From Excoecaria cochinchinensis (Eukaryota > Streptophyta > Magnoliopsida > Malpighiales > Euphorbiaceae), in NCBI GenBank assembly GCA_947683425.1, contig CANTUQ010000051.1:620001-684000 (forward strand): DNA of 64,000 nucleotides, given 5' to 3'. The notes below the pieces were generated by a model, which saw only the letters and a list, made by a program, of their open reading frames with translations, had not been told where the DNA came from and did not search any database. Of this stretch, positions 32,856 to 44,216 are shown in pieces. Every line of letters begins with the position of its first letter. Within the stretch, counting starts at the first letter, position 1. A program made the position numbers and the translations under genes.

Positions 32856-33132
32856 TTATATAGAATTCTTGACCGACGGGCAGGGCGTCTGTACAAGCGA
32901 CCGACGGGCAGGGCGTCTGTACAAGCGACCGACGAGCTGGCCGTCTGTCATGCAATAAATGCGAGTTAATGCATGTGATGTATGCAATGCTGACGTATTC
33001 ATCTGCCAGGTGGATCTATACCGACGGTCAGGCCGTCTCTGTGGGGAGGCGGGCAGGCCATCCCTGTGTAAAGGCGGGTAGGCCGTCCCTGTGGAGAGAC
33101 GGGCAGGCCGTTGGTGACGCTTGCCTATAAAA
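32856..33132. promoter_or_regulatory. Putative internal bidirectional promoter of Tat2
   Basis: Two divergent TATA boxes flank a GC-rich block: minus-strand CTATATAAGGGC at 32856-32862 and plus-strand CCTATAAAATC at 33126-33132. The block contains a 28-bp direct repeat (32871-32929, GACCGACGGGCAGGGCG...) and further GGGC...GCCGTC words to 33112. GACGAGCTGGCCGTCTGTC here is nearly identical to a word in the Tat2 LTR island at 28682-28700. The left box faces the sense additional gene. The right box lies about 60 bp before the ATG of the antisense gene. Confidence 0.65.
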
Positions 33133-33190
33133 TCTTGCAAAATTTTTGTCTCTTCATTTTCCACATCTTGAGTCCTTCGTTCTTCCCAAA

Positions 33191-34531
33191 ATGTCCTCCC
33201 CTCTTGCCCAAAGGATGCACCGTATTTTAGATGACAAACACACTTGGGGGGAAGGCGCCCTTTCCTCTCTGTCCGGGCTGAAATACCTGTGCCGGGTGAA
33301 AATCGACCAGAACCTCCTCCTGGCAGCGACCCACTTTTGGAACCCCCGGTTCCACGTTTTCCAATTCACCTATCAGGAACTGTGCCCCTTGCCTGAAGAG
33401 TTAGCCTCCATCCTGGGAGCTCGGTTCCCTCCTGGCGCTCTGCCTTGCGTCCCCCGCTGTGGCCTACTTCAGACCCGGGACGTAGCCCTGGCTCTGGGCA
33501 TACCCTCCTCGGAGGCCAACCAGCTGATTCCTCTGAGCTCTTCCTTTGCTTTGGAGCCACTGATCGAGGCTCTGGATCGGTTCACTGACATCCCCACCTA
33601 TCGGGTAAGCATCACATTCTTATTCTGCATGGTGAACTTCCTTACTGTTGCTCCGGGAGGTTTGACCGGCGACTCTCGTCTGTTCGGAGTCCTGAACGAC
33701 TTTCATCTGGGACTGTCTCCCCTACCACTTGTCCTGGCTGAAACCATCCTGGGTCTGGACGCTGTGAGTTCTGGGTCCACTATAACCTTTGCCGGCAGCC
33801 CCTTATTACTCCAGGTACGTCATTATTTTAAAGGTAGTGTGTCCCTCATGGATTTTCACACTAGCTTTTCTTAGCGGGAGGTGCGTCCTTTCGGATTTTC
33901 ACACAACCCTGTGCCTTATTTTTGCCTGAAGTAAACCCTACTTACCCCAACGGCCCTTTTTTTTTCTTTTTCTCTCTTTTATTTTTATTTTTATTTTTTT
34001 TTTCAGATCTGGCTACAGGAAAAACTGAAGATGCTGTCTGAACCACCCCCTCGCGTTACCCCCCAGTACTCGCCGAGCCATTTCTTGCCTCATCGACGAT
34101 TGCATGGGTGTATCACTGCTGGTGACGGCATTACCAGATTTGGCGAGCTGTCAGATGATGATATTAGTTTCACATCCGCCTGGCTCCCGCTGTCTCATGC
34201 GGTCACTGACAGGCCATCGGGTTGCGTTCCCCTCTGCGGCCTCCGTCAGGCCACCTTCTGCATCACCTCCCGGTGTACACGGCAGCTTGGGATGACCCAG
34301 GATATAGTGAGGGTTCCCCTGTCCTTCCGAGGAGGAGATCTCTCTGCCGCATTTGCTTCCCGGTATCATGAGCTGTGGGGTAGATTACCCGTGAAGACCA
34401 TCATCCTGAGGTTTGGCAACCATTCTGCGTCTTCGACTAGCGGGTACAAGAAGTGGATCCTTAACCCAGCCTCTGATAACAGGACCCGAGGGCTCAAGCA
34501 TCTGATCGGCGAGAGCAGCAGCAGGACTTAG
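33191..34531 (+). CDS. Spliced antisense gene inside Tat2 (gene23/DUF7745-like)
   Basis: Plus-strand gene, antisense to Tat2. Exon 1 is 33191-33814, the intron 33815-34006 (CAG then GTACGT; T-rich tract ending TTTCAG), exon 2 34007-34531. Splicing is phase 0 and gives 382 residues without a stop. Motifs: LLLAATHFWNPRFHVFQFTY, ELCPLPEELASILG, then across the junction GSPLLLQ and IWLQEKL, later VPLCGL and TRQLGMTQDI. From memory this resembles the plant DUF7745-type family and the antisense gene23 of Grande elements. No catalytic motif is recognised. A TATA box lies at 33126. It is the only intact long ORF of Tat2. Its 3' end faces pol, so transcripts could overlap pol RNA. Confidence 0.75.
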
Positions 34532-34554
34532 CTTAGCCTATATGTGTATTTCTT

Positions 34555-34920
34555 TTGGTGCTACATTTCTTTTTAATGCAGAACTAGAAAATGACAAAAG
34601 TGAAAAGAATAATATTCATCCTTTTTCACGAGTTTTGTGTACATTTCCATATAATTTCAGCATACATGATCAGTTTTGGCATTTACTCAGCTGCTTATGC
34701 GCCATCAATACATGAAACCAAATTTTAACAGCATCAACTCCTGTTACCAATCGGCCCTCTCGGGTTTTCACGATCGGACATTTTCTCTCATGCCTCTAAT
34801 TTTTGCACAGGATGCCTTTTTTCGGTTTTCACCCTGTCGAGGCGCCCAATTTTAGCATAGCCGCCTTTTTTCGATTTTCGACTTGCGGGGCATTTTATTC
34901 TCTTCTTTTTATTTTGGTCT
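34555..34920 (-). other. Conserved post-pol segment of Tat2
   Basis: Directly after the pol stop (34921), homologous to Tat1 19013-about 19358. Shared phrases include the GAAAACCGAAAAAAGGC type and CATGTATG...GGAAATGTACACAA. Homology stops within about 25 bp of the stop codon of the antisense gene, marking one edge of the extra-gene module. Confidence 0.65.
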
Positions 34921-37900
34921 TTAGCCGTGGAACCTTTTGAGTCTGTCGACATTGATCGGCTCTTTGAATTCGTTCCCATCGCTATCTGATAAGATCGCAG
35001 CCCCTTTGAACAACAGCTTCTTAAGGATATACGGCCCTTCCCAGGTAGGTCTGAATTTCCCCCTGATGTCTGGTATCCCTGGCCTCATCTGTTTGAACAC
35101 CAAGTCCCCTTCTTTCAGCGGGTGCTTCCTCACTTTCTTTCCAAAAGTTCTCGCTAATCTCTTCTGGTATATCTGATTATGATAATAAGCCTTCAGCCTA
35201 CTCTCATCCAGTAAGTTCAAGTGCTGCAACCTCTGCTGCGCCCATTCGGCTTCCGGGACTTGGGCCTCCATGACCACCCTTAGAGATTTAAGTTCTATCT
35301 CTACTGGCAATACTGCTTCTGTTCCGTATACTAGGGAAAATGGTGTAGCGCCTGTAGATGATCTTACCGTCGTTCTGTATCCCCACAGGGCAAAGGGTAA
35401 TTTTTCAGCCCAGTCCTTGTAGGTTTGGACCATCTTGGACAAGATCTTCTTCACATTCTTATTGGCGGCTTCTACTGCTCCATTCGCTTGCGGTCGGTAG
35501 GGAGAGGATTTATGATGCTCAACACCATATTTCTCGAGAAGTTTTCTGGTTTCTCCCATGAACTGCACTCCATTATCAGACACTATGTGATGAGGGAGGC
35601 CATATCTGCAGATCAAATTCTTCTCTATGAACTTGGCCATGTCCCTTGCGTCAATTTTCTTGAAAGATTCTACCTCGACCCATTTGGTGAAATAGTCGAT
35701 TGCGACTTTGATGTATCTGTGCCCATTGGACGCCGTAGGGCGAATCTCTCCAATGATTTCTATCCCCCAAGCAGCAAACGGCCAAGGTGATGTCAGGTTA
35801 TGTAGTTCTGATACCGGCAGGTGTCTCAGATCTGCGTACTGTTGGCACAACTAGCATTGTTTGACATACTTCGAACAATCAGTGTCTATCGTAAGCCAAT
35901 AAAAGCCTTGTCTCATGATCTTCTTGGCCAAGGTCAAACCATTCATGTGGGCCCCACAGACCCCTACATGGGTTTCTTCCATTATCTTGCGCGCTTCTCT
36001 TTCATTCAAGCACCTGAGCTGGATCCCATCTGACCGTCTTTTGTACAACACCCCTTCTAAGGATATGAACTGAGTAGATAACTTACGCATCATCCTCTGG
36101 TCTTTTTCAGTGGCTTCTTCTGGAAATTTATCGTTTTTCAAGTAATTCATGATATCAAAGTACCATGGCTTCCCATCTGATGCCTCTACCTCCATTACTG
36201 GCTCGGTTTCAAAACTAGGCTTATCAGAGCTCGAAATTAGCACCGGTTTCATGGCCACTCCTTCAGGGTTATCCCACATTGACACTAAAGTTGCCAACGC
36301 ATCAGCCAGACGGTTCTCATCTCTGGGCACAAAGTGGAAAGTGCAAGTCTCAAACTGTCCACACATCCCTTTCAGATATTGAACATAGGGGACTAGTCGT
36401 TCTTCTTTAACAGCCCACTCACCTCGGATCTGGTTTATTACCAAGGACGAGTCACCAAATACCTCTACATTCCTTGCCCCCAACAAAGCTAGAGCTTCCA
36501 ACCCGAAGGTGCACGCTTCGTATTCAGCTTCATTGTTGGTTGCTTTGTATCTCAGCTTCTTAGCAAGAGGAAGTTTTTCATTATTTGGGGTTGTCAAGAT
36601 AATTCCAACTCCAGCTCCTCTATTATTTACCACCCCGTCGAAGTGCAACTGCCAACCCTGAATGGAGATCGTGGCCATGCTCTCGTCAGGGAAGGTAAAC
36701 TCGGGGGTGTCCCCTTGGATAGGATGTTCAGCAAGAAATTCAGCTACAGCTCGCCCCTTAATAGTCTTGCGGGTAATGTATTGCACATCGAACTCTTGTA
36801 GCAAGAGTAGCCACCTCCCCATCTTTCCAAGCAAAGACGGTGCCTCCTGCAAATATCTTAATGGATTCTGCTTGGCTACTGCCTGAACTTTGTATGAGTG
36901 GAAGTAATGTCTCAGCTTCTTTGATGCCCAAATCACTGCAAGGCAGATCTTCTCCACTTCAGCATATTTTATTTCATAAGCCAGGAACTTCTTACTAAGG
37001 TAGTAAATCGCAAACTCCACCCCAAATTCATCCTCTTGAGCCATCATGGCGCCCACTGAACCGTCCTCTACTGCCAGGTACAGAATGAGCGGTTTAACAG
37101 GTTGCGGAGGCCTTAGCACTGGCGGATTTAACAGATATTCCCTGATATTATCAAAGGCTCTCTGGCAGTCTTTGTTCCAGACTACGGGCTGATTCTTTCT
37201 AAGCAGCTTGAAAACAGGTTCGCATATTGAAGTGAGCTTGGCAATGAACCGGCTAACATATTGCAGCTTGCCCAGGAAACTCCTTACCTCCTTCTCATTT
37301 TGTGGCACAGGCATCTTTCTGATAGCTTTCACCTTATCAGGGTCGATTTCTATCCCCCTCTGGCTGACGACATGTCTCAACAGCTTTCCTGAAGTCACTC
37401 CGAAAATGCACTTCTTGGGGTTAAGTCGCAGATTATACTTATCGATCCTGGTGAAGAACTTCTCTAGAGCCTCAAAATGTCCCTCTCGGGTGGCTGATTT
37501 GACCATCATGTCATCGACATACACCTCCACCTCTTTGTGAATCAGGTCACTTAAGATCTTGGTTGCCATCCTCTGGTATGTGGCCCCCGCATTCTTCAGG
37601 CCAAAAGGCATGACCCGATAGGCATAGGTGCCCCACTCCGTGATAAAAGCAGTTTTAACCCGGTCAGCTATCTTGTTCAGGATCTGGTTGTAGCCCACAT
37701 AGCCGTCCCCAAAGCTGTACATCGCGCAATTGGCGGCACTGTCTATCAACACATCAATACGGGGTAGTGGAAAATCATCTTTAGGGCAGGCTTTGTTAAG
37801 ATCTCGATAATCCACACACACCCTGACCTTTCCGTTCTTCTTTGCTACAGGGACCACATTTGCCAGCCATGTAGGATACTGGACTTCCACAAGGAACTTA

Positions 37901-39460
37901 GCTTCAATCTGCTGTCGAATTTCCTCCTTAACCTTATCAGCCCATTCTGGTCTTAGCCTTCTCAACTTCTGCTTCACAGGCTTGCAATCTGGGTAAGTCG
38001 GGATGGCATGTTCCGCCACGTCTCGGTCAATCCCCGACATGTCCTCGTAGGTCCAGGCAAAGACTTTTTCATGTTTTCTTATTATTCTCTCAAAATTTTT
38101 TCTCTCCTCAGGAGTTATGTTTGATGCTATTAGAATTTCTCTCGGATTTTTTGAGGTTCCAAGATTAAAAGGCGTTGTGCCAGTGGAGTCAATGTCAAAA
38201 ATTGATGGAATATGATCATGTTGATGCATGTTGAAATCATTAGAAACATCGCACAAATAAGTGAAATTGTTCATCTTATTGATAATATTATGGTTATCAT
38301 TTACATCATAAAAGAGTTCTGGAACAAAAAGACAATCTAGGCTAGAGTCTTCTTCCGCCACTCCCGAGGTTGATGTTGTTGCAGCTTGCTCACTAACTTT
38401 TTGATTTAGCAGAGGCCCCTCAGGCGCGTCCGAAGAAATCTTCAAATCCCCCATTTTCAGCTCTAATTCCGCTATCTTCTCTTTCCCTTTCAGCCTGGTA
38501 GCTACCATCTTTTCAGTAACGACCTCCTCAAGCTCGCACTTGTCCCAAGTGATACCCTGAGTCATGACTTCCTCATCCCAAAAGTCTTCAGCAGTCTTGA
38601 CGAACCCGACGTGCCAGTCATACACATCATTAAAGATCTCAAAGCCAGGGACAATCCTCCCATCTACCCATTGTGGCTCATCTTCACCAGTATACGCACA
38701 AACTGAGGATGCTGGCACAAAGCTCTCTGAAATGTGGGGGATCTTGTCTGTCACCCTCCTCTTGCCGAAGCCACCTCTATACCCCAGGCCTTTTCGGTTC
38801 TTCTGCCCTCGAGTGGTGATCGCGGTCTGCAATCCTTGGGAGTTTCTGCCCAATCCAGCCCCGGGAAGATAGTGCATCTTCTTCATCATATTAACCACAG
38901 CTGGGCTATCTACTGATCCATGCTCTTCCCTTATCATAGACACATGGAAGCCGCTGAACGGTTGATTGGCAATTTCCAGCGCTGAGACCTGGTTTTCCCT
39001 GGCCGCTTTGATAATCACCACCTCCCCTTCGTGTGGGAACTTTATCATCTGATGCAAAGTGGATGGCACTCCCCCTAGTTTATGAAACCAGGGTCTCCCA
39101 AGCAAAGCTGCGAAGTTAGCAGGGATGGGCAAAACTACAAATTCGACCTCCACTTTGATAGGTCCTATCTTGACCAAAGTCTTGAAGGTTCCCGAGGCTT
39201 GCCTCCTTGAGTTATCATAGGCTGTGATAGTCAGATCTGATCCGCTAAGCATATCCTCGCTTAAACCAAAAGCTTACAAAGCTATCAAAGGGCACACATT
39301 GATAGAAGACCCGTCGTCCACCATAACGCAAGCAGTGTGCTTACCGTTAATCTGTGCTTTAATGTACAAGGGTCGGTTGTGGTTGCGTCCTTCAACAGGT
39401 AAGTCGGCGTCGGAAAAGACCAATCTCTCCTCGGATCCTCCCTTAATCAAACCAAAAGCT
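34921..39460 (-). pseudogene. pol: Pol of Tat2 (protease to integrase), broken
   Basis: Closely related to Tat1 pol. Reading on the minus strand: protease region (VDDGSS near 39320), RT with YVDDMM (about 37520-37505), degenerate first RNase H (AVEDGSVGAMM), archaeal-type RNase H (LHFDGVVNNRGAG, NNEAEYEA, FGDSSL, DENRLADAL) and integrase with HHCC finger and D,D35E. Breaks: a frameshift near 39460 separating it from gag; a TAA in place of a Gln codon near 39272; a TAG in place of a Gln codon (35853-35851) inside the integrase zinc finger. Both stops fit C-to-T change. The rest (1133 and 309 codons) stays open. Confidence 0.9.
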
Positions 39461-41275
39461 CTGACGGGGAAATAGTGGTGGCGACCGTGGCCTCAACCAA
39501 AGCTTCTACTATCTTCTGCCTATGAGAGGGGGATTGCCTCAACAAATCCCATATGGATATCTGAGCTGCGGTCTTCTTCAACTGTCTGACAATCTGCCCC
39601 TCCTCTGGCTCTTTCTCTGCTGATGGCTGTACCGGCTCAGGTAGCTTTGTAATCTCGGGGATCACCCTTCCACTTCTCGTCATAGCGCTTATCTCTCCTT
39701 CGTCTCCATCGGAGCCCCACAAATCAAGGTTCAACCCCTCTTCATCCTCGGCTTCTCCACCGCTTTCACTGCTAGAACAGCAATCAAGGGTCGCCACAAC
39801 TGCTCTCTCCTTTCCATCCTTGGAATTATCAACAGCGGACTCCTCACTCCCATACAGATCTTGTAGCACGTACCACTCTGGCAGGCTAGATTGGATCATA
39901 AACACGGGTGGCGGTACGGCATTATAACCGGGCTTCTTCTCAGTTTCTCTCTTCTCAGGGTCAGAGATCTGCTTGCTATGAATCAAGTCTTGGATAGAGT
40001 GCCGGAGCGCCTTGCATTTATCAGTGATATGGCCCGAGTGCTGGTGGAATGCACAGAATTCGTTATCCTTATGTCCCGGTTTCCCTTGTGTCAAAGCTGG
40101 CCTAGGAGTCAAAGGGCACAATTTTCCCTCCTTCATTAGCCTCCTCAAGACCCAGGATAAGGGTCTCCCCAAGTTTGAAAACTTCCTCTGGGTGGTTACC
40201 TCAGTAGCAGACACTTCACTCATTCTTCTAGTGCTGTTACTGGGACCCGCCGGCCTGCTGGTTCCTTGACCGGGGTTAGCCCTTTTGGCGAAATTGTCAT
40301 TGTTAGCTTTTCGGGTCAAGAACTCTCCCTCTGCTTCGATGGCTATATCTTTGAGAGACTCCCAGTCCTTTAACCCCTTTATCCTCAATCCCTCCTTCAA
40401 GTACGGGCTCGCGTTCTTAATGAAAAGACGAATCTGATCCTGGGTGTCAGGCTTTCGGCGCATCTCCATTACTCGGTTCCGCCATCGGGTAAGATACTCA
40501 TGGAAGGATTCCCCGGTCTTTTGCTGAAGTAGCTCAAGGTCTTTCAAAGTCACCTCCATTCTGGTATTACAGTCATACTGCTTCAGAAACTCCTCAGTGA
40601 GCAGATCCCAATCTTCTTTAGTGCGGCGGTCAAGGCCATGATACCAGTCAATGGCATGAGAGGTCAAACTCAGACAAAAGTATTCTACTTTCTGCTTCTT
40701 AGACAACGTAGTCCCCTTCATGACTAGAGAATACTGCTTCACATGGGCGGTAGGGTCTGAAGTACCATCAAATTTCAGCACATCTGGCATTCTGAAGTTA
40801 TAAGGGATAGGGTCCTCTCCATCCAACTCCTTATCCTTCGGATTCATCCCGTGAGCTCTGCCTATCATACGAGCCATAGCCTCGAACCTCTCTTCCATCT
40901 TCTTTAAAATAAAATCATCCGCTTGAGGCACCTTCCCCTTCTAAGATGCCATGCTTAACCTATCATCCTCGATATCTCTATCGTTATCAATTCTTAGCAC
41001 TGGCCTTCTTCTCAGTTCTCCCGAAGCCACTAACCTTAACTCTACTGGCGGCGCCCTAACGGGCTCCTCTCGCCTTTCAACCCTTTCTTCTTCAGGCTCA
41101 TTCTGTCTCACGGGAGGAGGAGGAGGAGGGTTCTGCGGAGCATTCTGCTGAGCGTTTTGCTGTGCCAAGGCAGTCAACATATTCATCATCCTGCCCTCGA
41201 ATTCCTCAAAACGGCGGCCCACTTCTTCCGCAATCATGGCCCTGGTGGCGTCTTCCCCCTAGGCGAGTTTGCCAT
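39447..41275 (-). pseudogene. gag: Gag of Tat2, broken
   Basis: Homologous to Tat1 gag plus the start of its pol. The likely ATG is near 41273, but a one-base loss in a G-run near 41255 puts it out of frame with the next segment (41237-40941, EEVGRRFEEFEGRMM, then a Pro/Gln-rich and Arg/Glu-rich stretch). A TAG lies at 40943-40941. The main segment 40931-39447 has the capsid (FDGTSDPTAHVKQY, AIDWYHGLD, EFLKQYDC, GESFHEYLTRWRNR). It reads without a stop through the CHHC knuckle (EFCAFHQHSGHITDKC), where Tat1 has TAA. It ends at a frameshift after ATTISPSELL. Confidence 0.9.
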
Positions 41276-42172
41276 CTGAGATACTGTACCACTGATTTCT
41301 GATAAGATCTCAGGTAGGCCCTCTCTATCTGACAGCTTAGGAGTAAGAACTCGGATCAGTCGCCCGGTTGGTGATCTAGTCCACCTGGGCAGATCTATGA
41401 TGGCTGCAGGGACAAAAGTTAGAATGATGCATGAAATGCAGGTATAATGCATGATCGTGATATGCAACATTTACAGAGCACAAGCAAGCAAGTAGGTCCT
41501 TCCACCCTTATTTCTCCCACTCACGTGGTCGTGCAGTCTCTTTCCTAGGTGGGATTAGCCCAAGGGTCAACGAGGGACCCAATGGACGCGTATGGTGCGC
41601 GGCGGAAAACCGGCAGCATAACACTCATATGCTAATGTACAAGCGGATGGATAATGATCGCCACGTATTCAGACGTTCCATAAATTTCGACATGGCCCTA
41701 CCGGGGCATGATAGCCTTTGGCTAGGTTACCAAGCGAGACATTTGGACTCATCCAATACATGAGGATCCAGACAACAAGCATGAGATTATGGTTCATTTC
41801 ACCTGTGGAAAGTGACTACAGCCATTATATGAGCTTTGGACAAGGGAGATATTTCTTTGAGGCTACCCAAGCATGATCCCTGCCGACGGGTCTAGCTTAT
41901 CACAAGCGTAACGACCGATCGGGTCACCATTTTAATATACCATTGAGGTACGTGGCTTGGGCTGGTGATTATCCTTAACACTTCCCCAAATTGAGTGAAA
42001 ATGAGGAGGTGCTTCAGGAACGCACCGGGGCTAAAAGAGGGACCAAACTAGCGTATTCTAAGGCTCTAATGATATGCAAATGCAAATTTGAGAGAAAGCG
42101 AATTTATGAATTAAATTTTAATCATAAATGTTAAAAGAGGTATTTTCGAATTGAAATCTCGAACCATAAACG
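41276..42172 (-). other. Untranslated leader of Tat2
   Basis: Non-coding sequence between primer site and gag, clearly homologous to the Tat1 leader although the two U3 regions differ. No ORF is supported. Confidence 0.65.
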
Positions 42173-42190
42173 TCCCCAGTGGAGTCGCCA
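42173..42190 (-). other. Primer-binding site of Tat2 (Arg-tRNA type)
   Basis: The minus strand reads TGGCGACTCCACTGGGGA, identical to Tat1, one base from the 5' LTR end (42192). Confidence 0.88.
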
Positions 42191-42191
42191 C

Positions 42192-44211
42192 TGTGACGCG
42201 CGCCGGATCCCGAGCGCCGACCGTTCGACCGCCCACACGTGGGCGACCGGGGCTTTTGCGGGTCCGTTGACAACTTGCAATAAAAATCGCAAGTCCGTCT
42301 ATGTTGGGCAACAAGGAGGTATCATGGAGTCGCCACCCAATAGAACATTGGGAAAGTTTCTCTCGCCTCGGAGAGCCTAAGACTTGCGCATTTTATCCAT
42401 ATTGGGCCATGAGGCCTAGGATTATCGCTAAAGCCTCGTGACCCAAGAAGTATTGTGGAGGATAACCTCTAACCTCTCGAGCCCAAAGACCAGAGCTGGG
42501 TCCGGGATTTCTCATCTATTTCTACCTCAATTAGCTTATGATCAAATTTTAATGTCATTAATTCGCTCTCTCTCCACACTATGCAGTTTAATTAAAAGGC
42601 GCATTTATTCACATCTTGAAAGCGATAAATGATCAAATAGACATCAAAAGCGATAAATTACAATAATACAAGGAGCAGAATACAACTCCCTTTCGTAAAT
42701 GTGCGGATCATGCATAAATCGGGGCATTGCTTATTCTGAGGACTTTGGTCCTCGCATGCATCATTATTAAAATTGGAGAATTTTGTTTGTGGTGATTTTA
42801 TTGAATAAAATAGGACATTGGTCCAGTTTTGTGTAAACCTTATTTTATTAAATATAAAACCATTGAGTCATTTTTATACATCAACGGGATAGGAAAGGAG
42901 TGCATCCATATACATAAGATAATCAATAAAAGAAATAAAACAAGAGGATTAGGAAACTAAACCGGACGAGATCCTCCAAACATGGTAGATAGCCGCTCAA
43001 GCTTGAAATAACCCAGGAGGACCGATGTACACTCACAGAAAGTTTAAGAGATGTTAATATACATAAGATTAACATATAAGAAATCAACGAGATTGGGTAG
43101 AGATGAAAAATGATTTAAAAAGATGGAGACAGAACCCACCGACGGCCTTTCCTGGTTGACCGACGGGCGTCGATTCGGTTATCCGATATGCCCGTTTGTC
43201 ACTCAAGAATGGGCGTCTATAGGTGGGTGACCAACGGGCGTTGGTCATGAAGATGACCCGTCGGTCACCTCTGTCTCCGAAAAACAGAAAAGAAAAAAGA
43301 AGCCTTTCAAGGTCAAAAAGCAAGTTTTATCCCAAAAGGAGATGAGAGAGTCAAAATGAAAGAAAGTAATGACAAATATTCAAAAATTTCACAGAATGAA
43401 TAAATAAATAAATAAAAATTAAATATGAGATGAAAATGGAGAAAGAATCCGGAATATTTACCCTCAGATAATCACTTCAGGTGAGATTCTGGTGTCGGTT
43501 AGAGCCGCGCGCGTTCCACGAGAAGCAGAGATGAAAGATTAAAGAGAGAAAATGAGATATTTCACCTCCAATCCTTCAGAAAATCGATTTTGGAGTCAAA
43601 ATCTAAAGAAAACTAATTAGCTTTTAGTTCCTTTGATTGATTTGATCCTTGATTCAATAGAGTCCTTTTAGAAAAAGTGTTTTTGGAAGAGAGAGAAAAT
43701 GTGCTTGAAATTGGGCAGAGTTTCCTCTTCTGAAAATTTTTCCAACCCTTTTCAAATGAAAATCCGGAGCTTTTATAGCCAGACACGACCGACGGGCGTC
43801 GGTGTATAGAGGCGGGCGTCGGAAGAATCCTTCTGACATAAGGATTAGTCCGACGGCCCTGCCACATCCACCGACGGGCGTCGGAAGGGTTGCGTGCTCC
43901 GAGAAACCAGGCGGCAATCTGACAGGGGCGGTGATTTTTCGACGGGCGTCGGAAAATACCCTGAGCCGTCGGTGACTCGGAGCGACGGGCTGACTTCACA
44001 GACGGGCTGGCCATCTGTCGAGGACAAAAAAACCCTTTGACTCGAAAAAAACCTCTGTTTTTCTCTCCTTCGGCCCAGGAACGAAAAAAACCTCACTTCT
44101 CATGGAACGTGGGGCTAAAACCTCTAAGTCCAACCTACCATACAGGCTTGGACACCGATTTCATCATAGGGTAACCTCTGATCCGGACTGCTCCGGGACA
44201 CGGTGCTTACA
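42192..44211 (-). repeat. 5' LTR of Tat2
   Basis: 2020 bp, the same length as the 3' LTR, with a TATA box on the minus strand at 43771-43777 and palindrome islands at 43139-43280 and 43789-44010. Most differences from the 3' LTR that I noted are C/T or G/A changes. Confidence 0.92.
43789..44010. repeat. CpG-palindrome island of Tat2 LTR (5' copy)
   Basis: Same words and order as 28470-28690 (CCGACGGGCGTCGG and relatives), upstream of the TATA box in the direction of transcription. Confidence 0.85.
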
Positions 44212-44216
44212 CTCGC

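Larger units (their letters stand above)
26873..44211 (-). mobile_element. Tat2: 17.3-kb Tat element with two additional genes
   Basis: Complete minus-strand element with a perfect target duplication CTCGC (26868-26872 and 44212-44216) and two 2020-bp LTRs starting TGTAAGCACC on the minus strand. Order on the minus strand: 5' LTR, primer site, leader, gag, pol, an extra-gene module (antisense gene 33191-34531, promoter about 32856-33132, sense gene 31942-29906), 37-bp tandem array, purine tract, 3' LTR. Gag-pol carries two frameshifts and three premature stops, so the copy is defective. LTRs differ by roughly 1-1.5% by eye, making it older than Tat1. The module places it near Grande/Ogre-like Tat elements. 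Confidence 0.93.

Noticed and set aside
32770..33164. Minus-strand ORFs across the internal promoter block
   Set aside because: Produced by the direct repeats; one is Arg/Pro-rich with no domain, and they overlap the TATA boxes.
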